Positions 1-9,899 of a stretch of 64,000 nucleotides of DNA are shown here, piece by piece (position 1 is the stretch's first letter; each line of letters starts with the position of its first letter). This DNA is from Eubacteriales bacterium. GTDB lineage: Bacteria; Bacillota; Clostridia; Lachnospirales; Lachnospiraceae. The notes beneath the pieces were generated by a model. The model was not told the DNA's origin. It worked only from the letters and a program-made list of their open reading frames with translations, and made no database searches. Made by a program: the position numbers and the translations under genes. The stretch spans positions 336,631 to 400,630 of the forward strand of contig JAUNGT010000001.1 of assembly GCA_030524455.1 (NCBI GenBank). The letters run 5' to 3'.

Positions 1-1
1 T

Positions 2-76
2 AAGCGGGTGATCGGGGCAAAGCCCAGCGTGTACGGATTTTTCAATGACGTACAGAACTGGGATGTGAGCGAGTAA
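2..76 (+). CDS. C-terminal end of an ABC substrate-binding protein (partial)
   Basis: The window opens inside a gene. The last 24 codons end in VYGFFNDVQNWDVSE and a TAA stop at 74-76. Its place directly before two OppD/OppF-type ATPases and DppB/DppC-type permeases suggests it is the family 5 (peptide or oligosaccharide) binding lipoprotein of that transporter. Too little of it is present to show the family from sequence, so the call rests on context. Confidence 0.55.
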   Translation, partial: KRVIGAKPSVYGFFNDVQNWDVSE

Positions 77-78
77 AA

Positions 79-133
79 CGAAAAACGGGCTTCCCGGCAG
101 GCGGACGCAGGCCGGGAAGCTCAGCGTTTTTCG
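79..133 (+). terminator. Strong hairpin after the binding-protein gene
   Basis: GCTTCCCGGC (89-98) pairs perfectly with GCCGGGAAGC (111-120), and the flanks CGAAAAACG (79-87) and CGTTTTTCG (125-133) extend the stem. The T run on one side and A run on the other make it look like a bidirectional terminator. Because transporter genes continue 44 bases further on, it may work as a partial terminator or 3'-end stabiliser that gives more binding protein than the other subunits. Confidence 0.7.
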
Positions 134-176
134 TTTCATGAAAAATATGTCCGATAGAGTAAGCGAGGAAACGAAA

Positions 177-1154
177 ATGGCGCATTTGCTGGAGGTAAAA
201 GGGCTGACGACGGTTTTTCAGGGGGATCAGGGAACGACGGTCAGCGTGGATCATGTAAACTTTACGGTGGACGAGGGCGAAGTGGTCTGTATTGTCGGAG
301 AATCCGGATGCGGCAAGAGCGTCACCTCGCTTTCCATTATGGGGCTTCTGGGAAAGGGAGGAAAGGTAGCGGAGGGAAGCGTCCTGTTTGACGGCAGGGA
401 TCTGCTTGGGATGCCGGAGAAGAAGCTGGATGAGGTGCGGGGAAACCGCCTGTCCATGATTTTCCAGGATCCCCTCACCTCCCTGGATCCGGTTTTTACG
501 GTGGGAAGCCAGATTGTGGAGAGCCTGCGCAGGCATCTGCACCTGTCCCGGGCCGAGGCCCGGCAGCGGGCGGAGCAGATTCTGGAGAAGGTAGGGATGC
601 CGGATCCTCACGGGACGATGAAAAAATATCCGCACACCCTTTCGGGCGGGATGCGGCAGCGCGTGATGATCGCCATGGCGCTCTGCTGCAGCCCGGCCCT
701 TCTGATTGCCGACGAGCCCACGACGGCCCTGGATGTGACAATTCAGGCGCAGATCATGCAGCTTTTGCGGCAGCTGGGGAAGGAGACGGGGATGTCCATC
801 ATCCTGATTACGCACGACATCGGCCTGGTAGCCAGCATGGCGGACCGGGTGATTGTGATGTATGCGGGCCAGATTATCGAGGAGGCTCCGGTGAAGGAGC
901 TGTTTTCCTCCCCGGCCCATCCCTATACCAGGGCCCTTTTGGATACGGTGCCCGGGATTTACGACGACGAGGACCGGACGCTGGTGTCCATTCCCGGCAT
1001 GGTGCCGGAAAATTATGACTCGATCAGCGGCTGCCGCTTTGCGGACCGCTGCGCGCTTTGCCGGGAGGAGTGCAGAAAGCCTCAGGCAGAGCGGATACTG
1101 GGCGGCGGACGCCGCGTAAGATGCCTTATGGCGGACGGAAAGGCAGGTGCGTGA
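177..1154 (+). CDS. Peptide-type ABC transporter ATPase, OppD/DppD family
   Basis: This is one of two cytoplasmic ATPases that power import of di/oligopeptides or related solutes. It has Walker A GESGCGKS, the signature [12 protein letters not shown], Walker B LLIADEPT, and the C-terminal oligopeptide-transporter extension with clustered cysteines ([14 protein letters not shown]). The ATG at 177 (325 residues) is preferred over the in-frame ATG at 138 because AGCGAGGAA lies six bases before it and the family's conserved N-terminus starts there. It is followed at once by the OppF-type partner. The substrate is not determined by sequence; the M20 amidohydrolase at the end of the operon favours peptides or acylated amino acids. 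Confidence 0.93.
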   Translation: MAHLLEVKGLTTVFQGDQGTTVSVDHVNFTVDEGEVVCIVGESGCGKSVTSLSIMGLLGKGGKVAEGSVLFDGRDLLGMPEKKLDEVRGNRLSMIFQDPLTSLDPVFTVGSQIVESLRRHLHLSRAEARQRAEQILEKVGMPDPHGTMKKYPHTLSGGMRQRVMIAMALCCSPALLIADEPTTALDVTIQAQIMQLLRQLGKETGMSIILITHDIGLVASMADRVIVMYAGQIIEEAPVKELFSSPAHPYTRALLDTVPGIYDDEDRTLVSIPGMVPENYDSISGCRFADRCALCREECRKPQAERILGGGRRVRCLMADGKAGA

Positions 1155-1155
1155 G

Positions 1156-2166
1156 ATGGAAAAGGAACGGCAGGCGGCACAGCCGTTAATCCGGGTGGAA
1201 AACCTGAAAAAATATTATCCGATCCGGGGCGGGATTATCACGCATACCACGGGCTATGTGCGGGCGGTGGACGGCGTGAGCTTTTCCATCGCGGAGGGGG
1301 AAACGCTGGGGCTTGTGGGCGAGTCAGGCTGCGGAAAATCCACCGTTGGGCGTCAGCTTGTGGGACTGGAAAAGCCGACCGGCGGAAGCTTTTTTTATGA
1401 CGGAAGGGATATGGGAAAGCTGCGCGGAAGGGAGGAGAGAGCCCTGCGCACGCAGCTGCAGATGGTGTTTCAGGATCCCTATTCTTCCTTAAATCCCCGG
1501 CGGCACATTTATGAGATCCTGTCTCAGCCCATGCTTTATCATGGGATTTCCACCAGGGACACGGTGCGGCAGGACGTGGACCGGCTGCTGGATATGGTGG
1601 GGCTTCCGAAGAAGGTGCTGGGACGCTATCCTCACGAGTTTTCGGGCGGGCAGCGCCAGCGCATCGGCATCGCCCGGGCGCTGTCCTTAAATCCGCGCTT
1701 TCTGGTCTGTGACGAGCCGGTGAGCGCCCTGGATGTGTCGATTCAGGCGCAGATTCTGAATCTTTTGCTGGGCCTGCAGCGTGATCTTGGCCTGACTTGC
1801 GTGTTTGTGGGGCACGGGCTGGGCGCGGTCAACTATGTGAGCGACCGGATTGCCGTGATGTATCTGGGAAAAATCGTGGAGATCGGCCCTGCCCGGGAGG
1901 TGTTCCACCATCCGGTGCACCCCTACACCCGCGCGCTGATCGACGCGGTGCCCGTGGCGGATCCGAACCGGCGGGAGAAGAAGGCAGCGCTCTCCGGAGA
2001 GATCGGCTCCAGCACGAATCCGCCGGCAGGCTGCCGGTTTCACCCCCGCTGTCCTTATGCGACCGAGGCGTGCAAAAGCAGCGAGCCCCGGATGAGGGAG
2101 ACTGCGCCGGGCAGCGGCCATCTGGCTGCCTGCCCGGTGGTGATGGGAAAGGAGGCACAGGCGTGA
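1156..2166 (+). CDS. Peptide-type ABC transporter ATPase, OppF/DppF family
   Basis: Partner ATPase of the preceding protein. It shows Walker [10 protein letters not shown], the signature [15 protein letters not shown], Walker [13 protein letters not shown], and the C-terminal cysteine-bearing region [14 protein letters not shown] typical of OppF. The ATG at 1156 lies one base after the previous stop and has AGGCAGG at a good distance; a GTG at 1147 would add three residues. The permease start overlaps its stop (GTGA), a sign of translational coupling. Confidence 0.93.
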   Translation: MEKERQAAQPLIRVENLKKYYPIRGGIITHTTGYVRAVDGVSFSIAEGETLGLVGESGCGKSTVGRQLVGLEKPTGGSFFYDGRDMGKLRGREERALRTQLQMVFQDPYSSLNPRRHIYEILSQPMLYHGISTRDTVRQDVDRLLDMVGLPKKVLGRYPHEFSGGQRQRIGIARALSLNPRFLVCDEPVSALDVSIQAQILNLLLGLQRDLGLTCVFVGHGLGAVNYVSDRIAVMYLGKIVEIGPAREVFHHPVHPYTRALIDAVPVADPNRREKKAALSGEIGSSTNPPAGCRFHPRCPYATEACKSSEPRMRETAPGSGHLAACPVVMGKEAQA

Positions 2167-3110
2167 GCAAATATATTATCAAGAGAATCCTGATCGCCAT
2201 TCCGGTGCTGATCGGGATCACGATTATCGATTACGCGATCATGTGCCTGGCGGGAAGCCCGCTGGAAATGATCCAGGGCCCCCGGGTGTCGGAGGCCGCG
2301 GTGCAGGCCAAGGAGATTGCGCTGGGCCTGGACAAGCCCTTTTATATTCAGTATTTTGTCTGGCTCAAGCAGCTTCTGCAGGGGAATATGGGCTACTCCA
2401 TCAAATCCTATCAGCCGGTGAGCGGGATGATCGCAAGCCATCTGGGGCCGACTCTGCTGCTGATGGGGACTTCCCTGCTGGTGAGCCTTCTGATGGCGGT
2501 GCCCGCGGGCATTTACAGCGCCATCAAGCAGTATTCGGCGGGGGACTACACGGTGGTGACGCTGTCCTTTCTAAGCAGCAGCATCCCCGGTTTTTTCCTG
2601 TCTCTTTTGCTGATCTTTTTCTTTACGGTAAAGCTGGGCTGGCTGCCCTCCAGCGGGATGAGCACGCTGGGGACGGGAGGAGGAGCGATGGATGTCGCGC
2701 GGCACATGGTGATGCCGGTGCTGGTGCTTTCCACCTCCATGGCCGGAACGAATATCCGGTACATCCGCAGCGCCATGCTGGAGATTTTGCAGCAGGATTA
2801 TTTGCGGACGGCGAAGGCCAAGGGGATCGGGCGCTTTCTGGTTATCAACAAGCACGCGCTGAGAAATGCGCTGATCCCGATTATCACGGTGATCGGCATG
2901 GAGATCCCGGTGCTTTTCGGCGGGCAGGTGATCATCGAGCAGGTGTTTTCCTGGCCGGGGCTGGGACTGATGACGATGAGCGCGATCACCAGCCGGGACT
3001 ATCCGGTGATCATGGGCGTCTGCCTGTTGTCTGCCATTGTGGTGCTGGCGGGTAATCTGATCACTGATATTTTGTATGCGCTGGCGGACCCCACCATACA
3101 GCTGAAATAG
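2163..3110 (+). CDS. Peptide-type ABC permease, DppB family
   Basis: Integral membrane subunit of about 315 residues with the DppB hallmarks: N-terminal [20 protein letters not shown] membrane segment, a periplasmic-side loop with LGLDKPFYIQYFVWLKQ, and the EAA loop YLRTAKAKGIG that contacts the ATPase. The start is a GTG at 2163 that overlaps the stop of the ATPase gene by four bases; longer in-frame readings only run through the ATPase gene in another frame. Confidence 0.93.
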   Translation: MSKYIIKRILIAIPVLIGITIIDYAIMCLAGSPLEMIQGPRVSEAAVQAKEIALGLDKPFYIQYFVWLKQLLQGNMGYSIKSYQPVSGMIASHLGPTLLLMGTSLLVSLLMAVPAGIYSAIKQYSAGDYTVVTLSFLSSSIPGFFLSLLLIFFFTVKLGWLPSSGMSTLGTGGGAMDVARHMVMPVLVLSTSMAGTNIRYIRSAMLEILQQDYLRTAKAKGIGRFLVINKHALRNALIPIITVIGMEIPVLFGGQVIIEQVFSWPGLGLMTMSAITSRDYPVIMGVCLLSAIVVLAGNLITDILYALADPTIQLK

Positions 3111-3122
3111 GAGCAGGCGGAT

Positions 3123-4013
3123 ATGAAGAAACCCAATTTCAACCGGAAATATTCCGATGATATTACACGAGAGAGTTACCTGCAGACGGTGATGCGCCGC
3201 TTTCGGCGCCACCATCTGGCAGCCGTCAGCCTGGCGATTGTGGCGCTGATCGCGCTGGCGGCCCTGCTTGCCCCGCTGATTGCGCCCTTTGATCCGGATG
3301 AGATCACGGGGAGCTTCGCCAAGGGGCCCAGCCTGGAGCATTGGCTGGGAACGGACCAGATCGGCCGGGATGTGTTCAGCCGGCTCTTATATGCCACCCG
3401 TATTTCCCTGCTGGTGGGACTTTTGGCGACGGCGATTTCCACCGCGATCGGCGTGGTGCTGGGCCTGATCGCCGGGTATTTCGGCGGTGTGGCGGATATG
3501 CTGATCATGCGGTTTACGGACATGGTGATGTCCTTTCCCTATATCCTGCTGGTGCTGGTGGCGGCTTCCATCTTTAAGCCGGGCCTGTGGAGCATCATCC
3601 TGATCCTGGGCTTTGTGGACTGGCCGGGCATTGCCCGCCTGGTGCGGGGCAACGTGCTGAGCCTGCGGGAGAGCAATTTTGTAAAGAGCGACCTGGTGGC
3701 CGGGATGCCGCTGCGATACATCCTTTTTTCGGAGATTTTGCCCAACACGGCGGCCCCGATTCTGGTCTATGCCACCTCCGTGCTGGCGCTGTCCATGCTG
3801 GACGAGGCGGCCTTGAGCTTTCTGGGCATGGGCGTACAGCCGCCCACGGCCAGTCTGGGGAACATGTTAAACGGGGCGCAGTCCATGACAGTGCTGACCA
3901 AACAGCCCTGGCTGTGGCTTCCGCCCGGGCTGATGATCGTGGTGCTGGTAATCGCGATCAACTTTATCGGGGACGCGCTGCGGGATGCGCTGGATCCCAA
4001 CAGTGGGAGGTAA
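3123..4013 (+). CDS. Peptide-type ABC permease, DppC family
   Basis: Second membrane subunit, 296 residues. The N-terminus carries the OppC_N-type cytoplasmic stretch and first membrane segment, followed by the DppC motif LGTDQIGRDVFSRLLYATRISL and the family's C-terminal SFLGMGVQPPTASLGNML. It sits 12 bases after the DppB gene with GGAGCAGG as ribosome site, and with it forms the translocation channel of a five-part importer. Confidence 0.94.
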   Translation: MKKPNFNRKYSDDITRESYLQTVMRRFRRHHLAAVSLAIVALIALAALLAPLIAPFDPDEITGSFAKGPSLEHWLGTDQIGRDVFSRLLYATRISLLVGLLATAISTAIGVVLGLIAGYFGGVADMLIMRFTDMVMSFPYILLVLVAASIFKPGLWSIILILGFVDWPGIARLVRGNVLSLRESNFVKSDLVAGMPLRYILFSEILPNTAAPILVYATSVLALSMLDEAALSFLGMGVQPPTASLGNMLNGAQSMTVLTKQPWLWLPPGLMIVVLVIAINFIGDALRDALDPNSGR

Positions 4014-4018
4014 GAGGC

Positions 4019-5128
4019 ATGAGAGAAGATTTGCTGGAGCTGTTTTACTGGTTTCACCGGCATCCGGAGCTTTCCTATGAGGAGTTTGGAACGACGGAAA
4101 AAATCCGGGAGGTTTTGAACGGGATGGGAGTCGGGCTTTTGCCGGTCGGGCTGGAGACGGGGCTTGTCGCAGAGGTTCGCGGCGCGCTTCCGGGGCCGGT
4201 GCAGGCGCTTCGGTGCGATATCGACGCTTTGCCGATTGCCGAGCAGTCGGGGCTTTCCTATGCTTCGGAGACGCCGGGAAAGATGCACGCCTGCGGGCAT
4301 GATTTCCATATCACGGCGGGCCTTGGGGCGATTGGGCTCTTGCTGGAGAATCGGGAACGGCTCTGCGGGAGTGTGCGCGTCTTTTTCCAGCCGGCGGAGG
4401 AGTCCTCCCTGGGAGCGCTGAAGGTGCTGGAAAAGGAGGAAGCCATGGCGGGAGTGGAGCGGATCTGGGGCTTTCACGCGGATCCCACCAACCCGGTGGG
4501 GACCTTCGGAATCCGGGAGGGCAGTGTGACGGCTGCGGTGGACCGGTTTGTGATTACGGTGACCGGCAGGGGCTGTCACGGAGCGCATCCGGATGACGGC
4601 GTGGATCCGATCCCCGCAGCCGCTGCGATGGTGCAGGCCTTCCAGACCATCGTGACCCGCAATATCAATCCGTTTCACCCGGCGCTGATCAGCGTGACCC
4701 GGCTGGAGGCAGGCAATACCTGGAATGTGATTCCGCAGACCGCCCAGCTGGAGGGAACGGTGCGGACGATGGAGAAGGCCGATCGGGAGCTGTTTGAGCG
4801 AAGGGTGCGGGAGATTGCGGAACGCACGGCGGCCGCTTACGGAGCGGCAGCATCTGTCGAGTGGATCCCCGGCCCGCCTGCGGTGTGCAATGACCGCGGG
4901 ATGGCGGAGTTTGCGGAGAAAAAAGCGAAGGAGCAGGGCTTTTTGGTGGTGCCGGAGGAGCAGTCACTGGGCGGAGACGATTTTTCCTTCTACATGGAAA
5001 AGGTGCCGGGCTGCTATGTGAAGGTCGGAACCGGCGTGGGCCCTACGATCCATCAGCCGGATTTTAAGGTGGACCCCCGCGCCATCGAGGTGGGAAGCAG
5101 GTATCTGGCGGGGGTATTGCTGGGATAG
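4019..5128 (+). CDS. M20-family amidohydrolase (amino acid or peptide N-deacylase type)
   Basis: A metal-dependent hydrolase of 369 residues. The metal-binding HACGHD is at residues 90-95, the FQPAEE motif with the catalytic Glu follows, the dimerisation domain contains GRGCHGAHPDDGVDPI, and the C-terminal LGGDDFSFY supplies the last ligand. These place it with aminoacylase/hippurate hydrolase-type enzymes (PF01546/PF07687). It begins five bases after the permease stop, so the operon probably couples uptake of an N-acylated amino acid or dipeptide to cytoplasmic hydrolysis. The exact amide substrate cannot be read from sequence. Confidence 0.9.
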   Translation: MREDLLELFYWFHRHPELSYEEFGTTEKIREVLNGMGVGLLPVGLETGLVAEVRGALPGPVQALRCDIDALPIAEQSGLSYASETPGKMHACGHDFHITAGLGAIGLLLENRERLCGSVRVFFQPAEESSLGALKVLEKEEAMAGVERIWGFHADPTNPVGTFGIREGSVTAAVDRFVITVTGRGCHGAHPDDGVDPIPAAAAMVQAFQTIVTRNINPFHPALISVTRLEAGNTWNVIPQTAQLEGTVRTMEKADRELFERRVREIAERTAAAYGAAASVEWIPGPPAVCNDRGMAEFAEKKAKEQGFLVVPEEQSLGGDDFSFYMEKVPGCYVKVGTGVGPTIHQPDFKVDPRAIEVGSRYLAGVLLG

Positions 5129-5146
5129 TTGTAACAGTTCAGCTAA

Positions 5147-5181
5147 ACTTTATTGCAATAAAGTGAAAGATGTGCTACTAT
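5147..5181 (+). promoter_or_regulatory. argH promoter overlapped by an 18-bp perfect palindrome
   Basis: ACTTTATTGCAATAAAGT (5147-5164) is a perfect palindrome. Inside it lies a -35 TTGCAA (5153-5158), followed after exactly 17 bases by TACTAT (5176-5181), a good housekeeping -10. A repressor bound to the palindrome would block the -35. It does not match the ArgR box I know (TGAATN6ATTCA type), so the regulator is unknown. The leader after it has three AGAAATC-type direct repeats before the AGGAGG ribosome site. Confidence 0.65.
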
Positions 5182-5242
5182 CAATTTTAAATCTGAGAAG
5201 AAATCGAAAAAGAAATCAGAAAAGAAATCAGGAGGATCGCTC

Positions 5243-6622
5243 ATGGCGCAGCTTTGGGGCGGGCGCTTCACAAAGGAAACGGACAAGCTGGTATATCAGT
5301 TTAACGCGTCGATTTCCTTTGACAAGCGTCTGTTACAGGAGGATATCGAGGGCAGCATCGCCCATGTAAAAATGCTGGCCCGGCAGGGCATTTTGACACA
5401 GGAGGAGAAGGACCGGATTGTGGATGGCCTGACGGGGATCCGCAGGGACGCAGAGGACGGATCGCTGGCCGTCACGGAAGAATATGAGGATATTCACAGC
5501 TTTGTGGAGGCCAATCTGATCGACCGGATCGGGGAGGCGGGCAAGAAGCTTCATACCGGGCGGAGCCGCAACGATCAGGTGGCCCTGGATATGCGGCTGT
5601 ATGTGCGCCGCCAGGTGGAGGAAACGGACGGGCTTTTAAAGGAGCTTTTGGAGACGCTGCTTTGCCTGATGGAGGACAACCTGGAAACCTATATGCCGGG
5701 CTTTACCCATCTGCAGAAGGCCCAGCCCACCACGCTGGCCCACTATATGGGCGCGTACTTTGAGATGTTTCGGAGGGACCGGCAGCGGATGAGCGATATC
5801 CGGGAGCGGATGAACTACTGCCCGCTGGGAAGCGGGGCCCTGGCGGGAACCACCTACCCGCTGGACCGGGAGTATACCGCCTCCCTTCTGGGCTTTGCCG
5901 GGCCGACCTTAAACAGCATGGACTCCGTGTCCGACCGGGACTATGTGATCGAGTATCTGGCGGCATTGTCCACGATTATGATGCATTTAAGCCGTTTTTC
6001 GGAGGAAATCATCCTCTGGAACAGCAACGAATACCAGTTTGTGGAGATTGACGACGCCTATTCCACCGGCTCCTCGATCATGCCGCAGAAAAAAAATCCT
6101 GACATCGCGGAGCTGGTGCGGGGCAAGACCGGACGGGTTTACGGGGCGCTGACGAGCCTTCTGACGACCATGAAGGGGCTGCCTCTGGCCTACAACAAGG
6201 ACATGCAGGAGGACAAGGAGCTGACCTTTGACGCCATCGATACGGTGAAGGGCTGCCTGCAGCTGTTCAACGGCATGGTTAAAACCATGAAATTCCGCAG
6301 GGACGTGATGGCCAGATCTGCCATGAGAGGCTTTACCAATGCCACCGACGCGGCGGATTATCTGGTGGGGAAGGGAATGCCCTTCCGGGATGCCCACGGA
6401 GTGATCGGACGGCTGGTGCTTTACTGCATCGGGCAGGGCAAGAGTATCGAGGAGTGCTCTCTGGAGGAGCTAAAGGAAATCAGCCCTGTGTTTGAGAAGG
6501 ATATTTACGACGCGGTCAGCTTAAAGACCTGCGTGGAGAAGCGCCTGACGGTGGGCGCGCCGGGGCCGGAGGCGATGAAAAGGGTGATCGCCCTCCACCG
6601 GGAATATTTGGAGAAGCACTGA
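5243..6622 (+). CDS. argH: Argininosuccinate lyase
   Basis: Splits argininosuccinate into arginine and fumarate, the last step of arginine synthesis. The 459-residue length is standard. It opens with the family's [16 protein letters not shown], has the [11 protein letters not shown] substrate motif near residue 108, the catalytic-His region TPGFTH-like [13 protein letters not shown], and the fumarase-superfamily signature [12 protein letters not shown] at 276-287 that carries the catalytic serine. argG is not in the window, which is unusual enough to note. Ribosome site AGGAGG at a good distance. Confidence 0.98.
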   Translation: MAQLWGGRFTKETDKLVYQFNASISFDKRLLQEDIEGSIAHVKMLARQGILTQEEKDRIVDGLTGIRRDAEDGSLAVTEEYEDIHSFVEANLIDRIGEAGKKLHTGRSRNDQVALDMRLYVRRQVEETDGLLKELLETLLCLMEDNLETYMPGFTHLQKAQPTTLAHYMGAYFEMFRRDRQRMSDIRERMNYCPLGSGALAGTTYPLDREYTASLLGFAGPTLNSMDSVSDRDYVIEYLAALSTIMMHLSRFSEEIILWNSNEYQFVEIDDAYSTGSSIMPQKKNPDIAELVRGKTGRVYGALTSLLTTMKGLPLAYNKDMQEDKELTFDAIDTVKGCLQLFNGMVKTMKFRRDVMARSAMRGFTNATDAADYLVGKGMPFRDAHGVIGRLVLYCIGQGKSIEECSLEELKEISPVFEKDIYDAVSLKTCVEKRLTVGAPGPEAMKRVIALHREYLEKH

Positions 6623-6662
6623 TAATCACGATAAAACGGAGTGCAGGAGAGGAGAAAAAAAC

Positions 6663-7748
6663 ATGAGTGAGAAACTGAAGGTAGGCGTACTGGGCGGAAC
6701 CGGAATGGTGGGACAGCGTTTTATTTCGCTGCTGGAGAATCACCCCTGGTTCGAGGTGACAACCATCGCGGCAAGCCCCCGTTCCGCGGGCAAGACCTAC
6801 GAGGAGGCGGTGGGCGGCCGCTGGAAGATGGACACGCCCATGCCGGAGCGGGTCAAGAGCATCGTGGTGATGAATGTCAACGAGGTGGAGCAGGTGTCCC
6901 GGCAGGTGGATTTTGTGTTCAGCGCCGTGGATATGACAAAGGATGAGATCAAGAAGATCGAGGAGGCTTACGCAAAGACCGAGACCCCTGTGGTCTCCAA
7001 CAATTCGGCGCACCGCTGGACGCCGGACGTTCCCATGGTAGTGCCGGAGATTAATCCGGAGCACATGGCGGTGATCGAGTCCCAGAAAAAGCGCCTGGGC
7101 ACCACCCGGGGCTTTGTTGCGGTAAAGCCCAACTGCTCCATCCAGAGCTATGCGCCGGCGCTGACCGCATGGAAGGAGTTTGAACCCTATGAGGTGGTTG
7201 CAACCACCTATCAGGCGATCTCCGGCGCGGGCAAGACCTTCGCCGACTGGCCGGAGATGGTGGGCAACATCATCCCCTACATCGGCGGCGAGGAGGAAAA
7301 GAGCGAGAAGGAGCCTCTGCGCATCTGGGGCAAGGTGGAGGACGGCGTGATCAAGCCCGCCGAGGGCCCGGTGATCACCTGCCAGTGTATCCGTGTGCCG
7401 GTGTTAAACGGACATACGGCGGCTGTTTTTGTGAAATTCCGCAAAAAGCCCACGAAGGAGGAGCTGATCGACCGCCTGGTGCATTTTTCCGGCGAGCCTC
7501 AGAGACTGCAGCTTCCCAGCGCGCCCAAGCAGTTCATTCAGTACCTGGAGGAGGACAACCGTCCCCAGGTGGCGCTGGACGTCGACTATGAGAAAGGCAT
7601 GGGAATTTCCGTGGGCCGCCTGCGCGAGGACACGGTGTACGACTGGAAGTTCGTGGGCCTTTCTCACAACACGGTCCGCGGCGCGGCAGGCGGAGCGATC
7701 CTGTGCGCGGAGCTTTTAAAGGCCCAGGGCTATATCACAAAGAAATAA
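6663..7748 (+). CDS. asd: Aspartate-semialdehyde dehydrogenase (archaeal/fungal-type)
   Basis: NADPH-dependent reduction of aspartyl phosphate to aspartate semialdehyde, feeding lysine, threonine, methionine and diaminopimelate. The N-terminal nucleotide-binding motif GVLGGTGMVGQRF is at residues 8-20, the active-site cysteine is C158 in KPNCS, and TYQAISGAGK follows. The SNNSAHRW motif and the 361-residue length fit the archaeal/fungal subtype that many Clostridia carry, not the classical E. coli type. It lies 40 bases after argH and may share its transcript. Confidence 0.96.
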   Translation: MSEKLKVGVLGGTGMVGQRFISLLENHPWFEVTTIAASPRSAGKTYEEAVGGRWKMDTPMPERVKSIVVMNVNEVEQVSRQVDFVFSAVDMTKDEIKKIEEAYAKTETPVVSNNSAHRWTPDVPMVVPEINPEHMAVIESQKKRLGTTRGFVAVKPNCSIQSYAPALTAWKEFEPYEVVATTYQAISGAGKTFADWPEMVGNIIPYIGGEEEKSEKEPLRIWGKVEDGVIKPAEGPVITCQCIRVPVLNGHTAAVFVKFRKKPTKEELIDRLVHFSGEPQRLQLPSAPKQFIQYLEEDNRPQVALDVDYEKGMGISVGRLREDTVYDWKFVGLSHNTVRGAAGGAILCAELLKAQGYITKK

Positions 7749-7754
7749 GGTGTA

Positions 7755-9899
7755 ATGGGAAAAAAGTTATTTATTGCGGAGAAACCGAGCGTGGCCCAGG
7801 AGTTCGCCAGGGCGCTCAAGTACAATATGAGCCGGCGGGACGGATACCTGGAATCGGAGGAAGCCGTGGTGACCTGGTGCGTGGGGCATCTGGTCACCAT
7901 GAGCTATCCGGAGGTTTACGATATCCGGTATAAGCGCTGGTCCGAGGAGACGCTGCCCTTCATCCCGGAAACCTTCAGGTATGAGGTGATCCCCGGTGTG
8001 AAAAAGCAGTTTGATATCGTAAGCTCCCTGCTGAACCGCCCGGATGTGGACACGATTTATGTCTGCACCGACTCCGGGCGGGAGGGGGAGTATATTTACC
8101 GGCTGGTGGAGCAGCAGGCCGGCGTGACGGGGAAGACCCGTAAGCGGGTCTGGATCGATTCCCAGACGGAAGAGGAGATTCTGCGCGGCGTGCGGGAAGC
8201 CAAGGATCTGTCGGCCTATGACAGCCTTTCCGACGCCGCTTATCTGCGTGCCAAGGAAGACTATCTGATGGGCATCAACTTTTCCCGGGCGCTGACCCTA
8301 AAGTACGGCAACAACGTAAAAAATTATCTGCGCCGGGACCGGGCCGTGATCTCCGTGGGCCGGGTGATGACCTGCGTGCTGGGCATGGTGGTCAACCGGG
8401 AAAGGGAGATCCGTTCCTTTGTCAAAACCCCATTTTACCGGGTGACGGGGAACTTCGGCATTCCCATGCAGGATGGAAAAAACAGGCCCTTTGAGGGAGA
8501 ATGGCGGGCCGTCGAGGGCAGCGCCTACTTTGCGTCGCCGCTTTTGTATAAGGACAACGGCTTTCAGGAAAAAAAGTCCGCGCAGCAGCTGATGGAGCGG
8601 CTGGGCGCAGTTTTGCCCGAGGGAAGGCCGGGAGAGGGCTTTGAGGGCGCTTTTCTGGAAAAGTGCGAGAAGAAAAAGGAGCAGAAAAACCCGCCCCTTC
8701 TATACAACCTGGCGGAGCTGCAAAACGACTGCTCCCGGATGTTCAAGCTCAGTCCGGACGAGACGCTGCGGATCGCCCAGGAGCTCTACGAAAAAAAGCT
8801 GACCACCTACCCCCGGACGGACGCCCGCGTGCTTTCCTCTGCGGTGGCCAAGGAAATCCGGAAAAATATCGGCGGCTTAAAGGGCTTTGCCCCGGTGGCG
8901 CCCTTTGCCGCGCAGATTCTGGAGGAGGGGAGCTTCCGGGGACTGGCAAAGACCCGCTATGTCAACGACAAGCAGATCACGGATCACTATGCCATCATTC
9001 CGACGGGCCAGGGTCTGTCCGCCCTGCGCAGCCTTTCCCCGGCGGCGGGAAAGGTCTACGAGGTGGTGGCGCGGCGCTTTTTGAGCATTTTTTATCCGCC
9101 TGCGGTCTATCAGAAGGTGGCGCTGACCGTACTGGTCAAATCCCGGGCGCTGCCCCGGGGAGAACGGTTTTTCGCCTCCTTTAAGGTGCTGACCCAGGAG
9201 GGCTACCTGGCGGTGAGCCGCCCCTCCTTCCAGCGCCAAAAGGAGGAGGACAGGGCAGGAAGCGGGAGCGGCGAGGAGGAGGAAAACCGGTGCGACGAAG
9301 CCTTTCTCCAGGTGCTCCACGGCCTGAAAAAGGGCGCCTCTCTTCCGCTGGAAAGCCTGGCGATCCGGGAGGGAGAGACCTCTCCGCCCAAGCGCTACAA
9401 TTCGGGAACGCTGATTCTGACGATGGAGAACGCGGGACAGTTTATCGAGGACGAGGAGCTGCGGGCCCAGATCAAGGGAAGCGGCATCGGCACCTCCGCC
9501 ACCCGGGCGGAGATTTTAAAAAAGCTTGTGACGATCGAATATCTGGCGCTGAACAAAAAAACCCAGATCATCACGCCGACCCTGATGGGAGAGATGATCT
9601 ACGACGTGGTTTCGGATTCCATCCGGCCCCTGTTAAACCCGGCGCTGACGGCCAGCTGGGAGAAGGGGCTGACCGGGGTGGCGGAGGGAACCATCTCCCC
9701 GGAGGAATACATGGGGAAGCTGGACGATTTTGTGCGGCGGCGCACCAATATCGTAAAGACGCTGCACAACCAGTCCGTGCTGTACCGCCAGTTCGACGCG
9801 GTATCCGGTTTTTACCGAAAAAAGGAAACGCCGGCCAAAAGCCGGAGCAAGAAGGAGGAGACAGAGCATGGAAGCAATGAAAATAAGCAGCCTGTATAG
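7755..9899 (+). CDS. topB: DNA topoisomerase III (type IA)
   Basis: A type IA topoisomerase of 714 residues that relaxes and decatenates DNA. The Toprim domain opens with KLFIAEKPSVAQEFA and carries the acidic CTDSGREGEYIYR triad; the catalytic tyrosine is Y352 in TTYPRTDAR; a C-terminal core motif SGIGTSATRAEI is present. No CxxC zinc ribbons are seen at the C-terminus, which instead ends in a short lysine-rich tail. The gene starts six bases after asd, an unexpected but common sort of clostridial neighbour pairing. Confidence 0.94.
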   Translation: MGKKLFIAEKPSVAQEFARALKYNMSRRDGYLESEEAVVTWCVGHLVTMSYPEVYDIRYKRWSEETLPFIPETFRYEVIPGVKKQFDIVSSLLNRPDVDTIYVCTDSGREGEYIYRLVEQQAGVTGKTRKRVWIDSQTEEEILRGVREAKDLSAYDSLSDAAYLRAKEDYLMGINFSRALTLKYGNNVKNYLRRDRAVISVGRVMTCVLGMVVNREREIRSFVKTPFYRVTGNFGIPMQDGKNRPFEGEWRAVEGSAYFASPLLYKDNGFQEKKSAQQLMERLGAVLPEGRPGEGFEGAFLEKCEKKKEQKNPPLLYNLAELQNDCSRMFKLSPDETLRIAQELYEKKLTTYPRTDARVLSSAVAKEIRKNIGGLKGFAPVAPFAAQILEEGSFRGLAKTRYVNDKQITDHYAIIPTGQGLSALRSLSPAAGKVYEVVARRFLSIFYPPAVYQKVALTVLVKSRALPRGERFFASFKVLTQEGYLAVSRPSFQRQKEEDRAGSGSGEEEENRCDEAFLQVLHGLKKGASLPLESLAIREGETSPPKRYNSGTLILTMENAGQFIEDEELRAQIKGSGIGTSATRAEILKKLVTIEYLALNKKTQIITPTLMGEMIYDVVSDSIRPLLNPALTASWEKGLTGVAEGTISPEEYMGKLDDFVRRRTNIVKTLHNQSVLYRQFDAVSGFYRKKETPAKSRSKKEETEHGSNENKQPV

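Noticed and set aside
42..920. Long minus-strand ORFs opposite the first ATPase and in similar places throughout
   Set aside because: They mirror real genes in GC-rich DNA, lack ribosome sites and have arginine/histidine/proline-rich shadow composition.
5147..5164. Palindrome before argH as a terminator of the amidohydrolase operon
   Set aside because: It has no loop of usable size and no following T run, and it overlaps a well-formed promoter.
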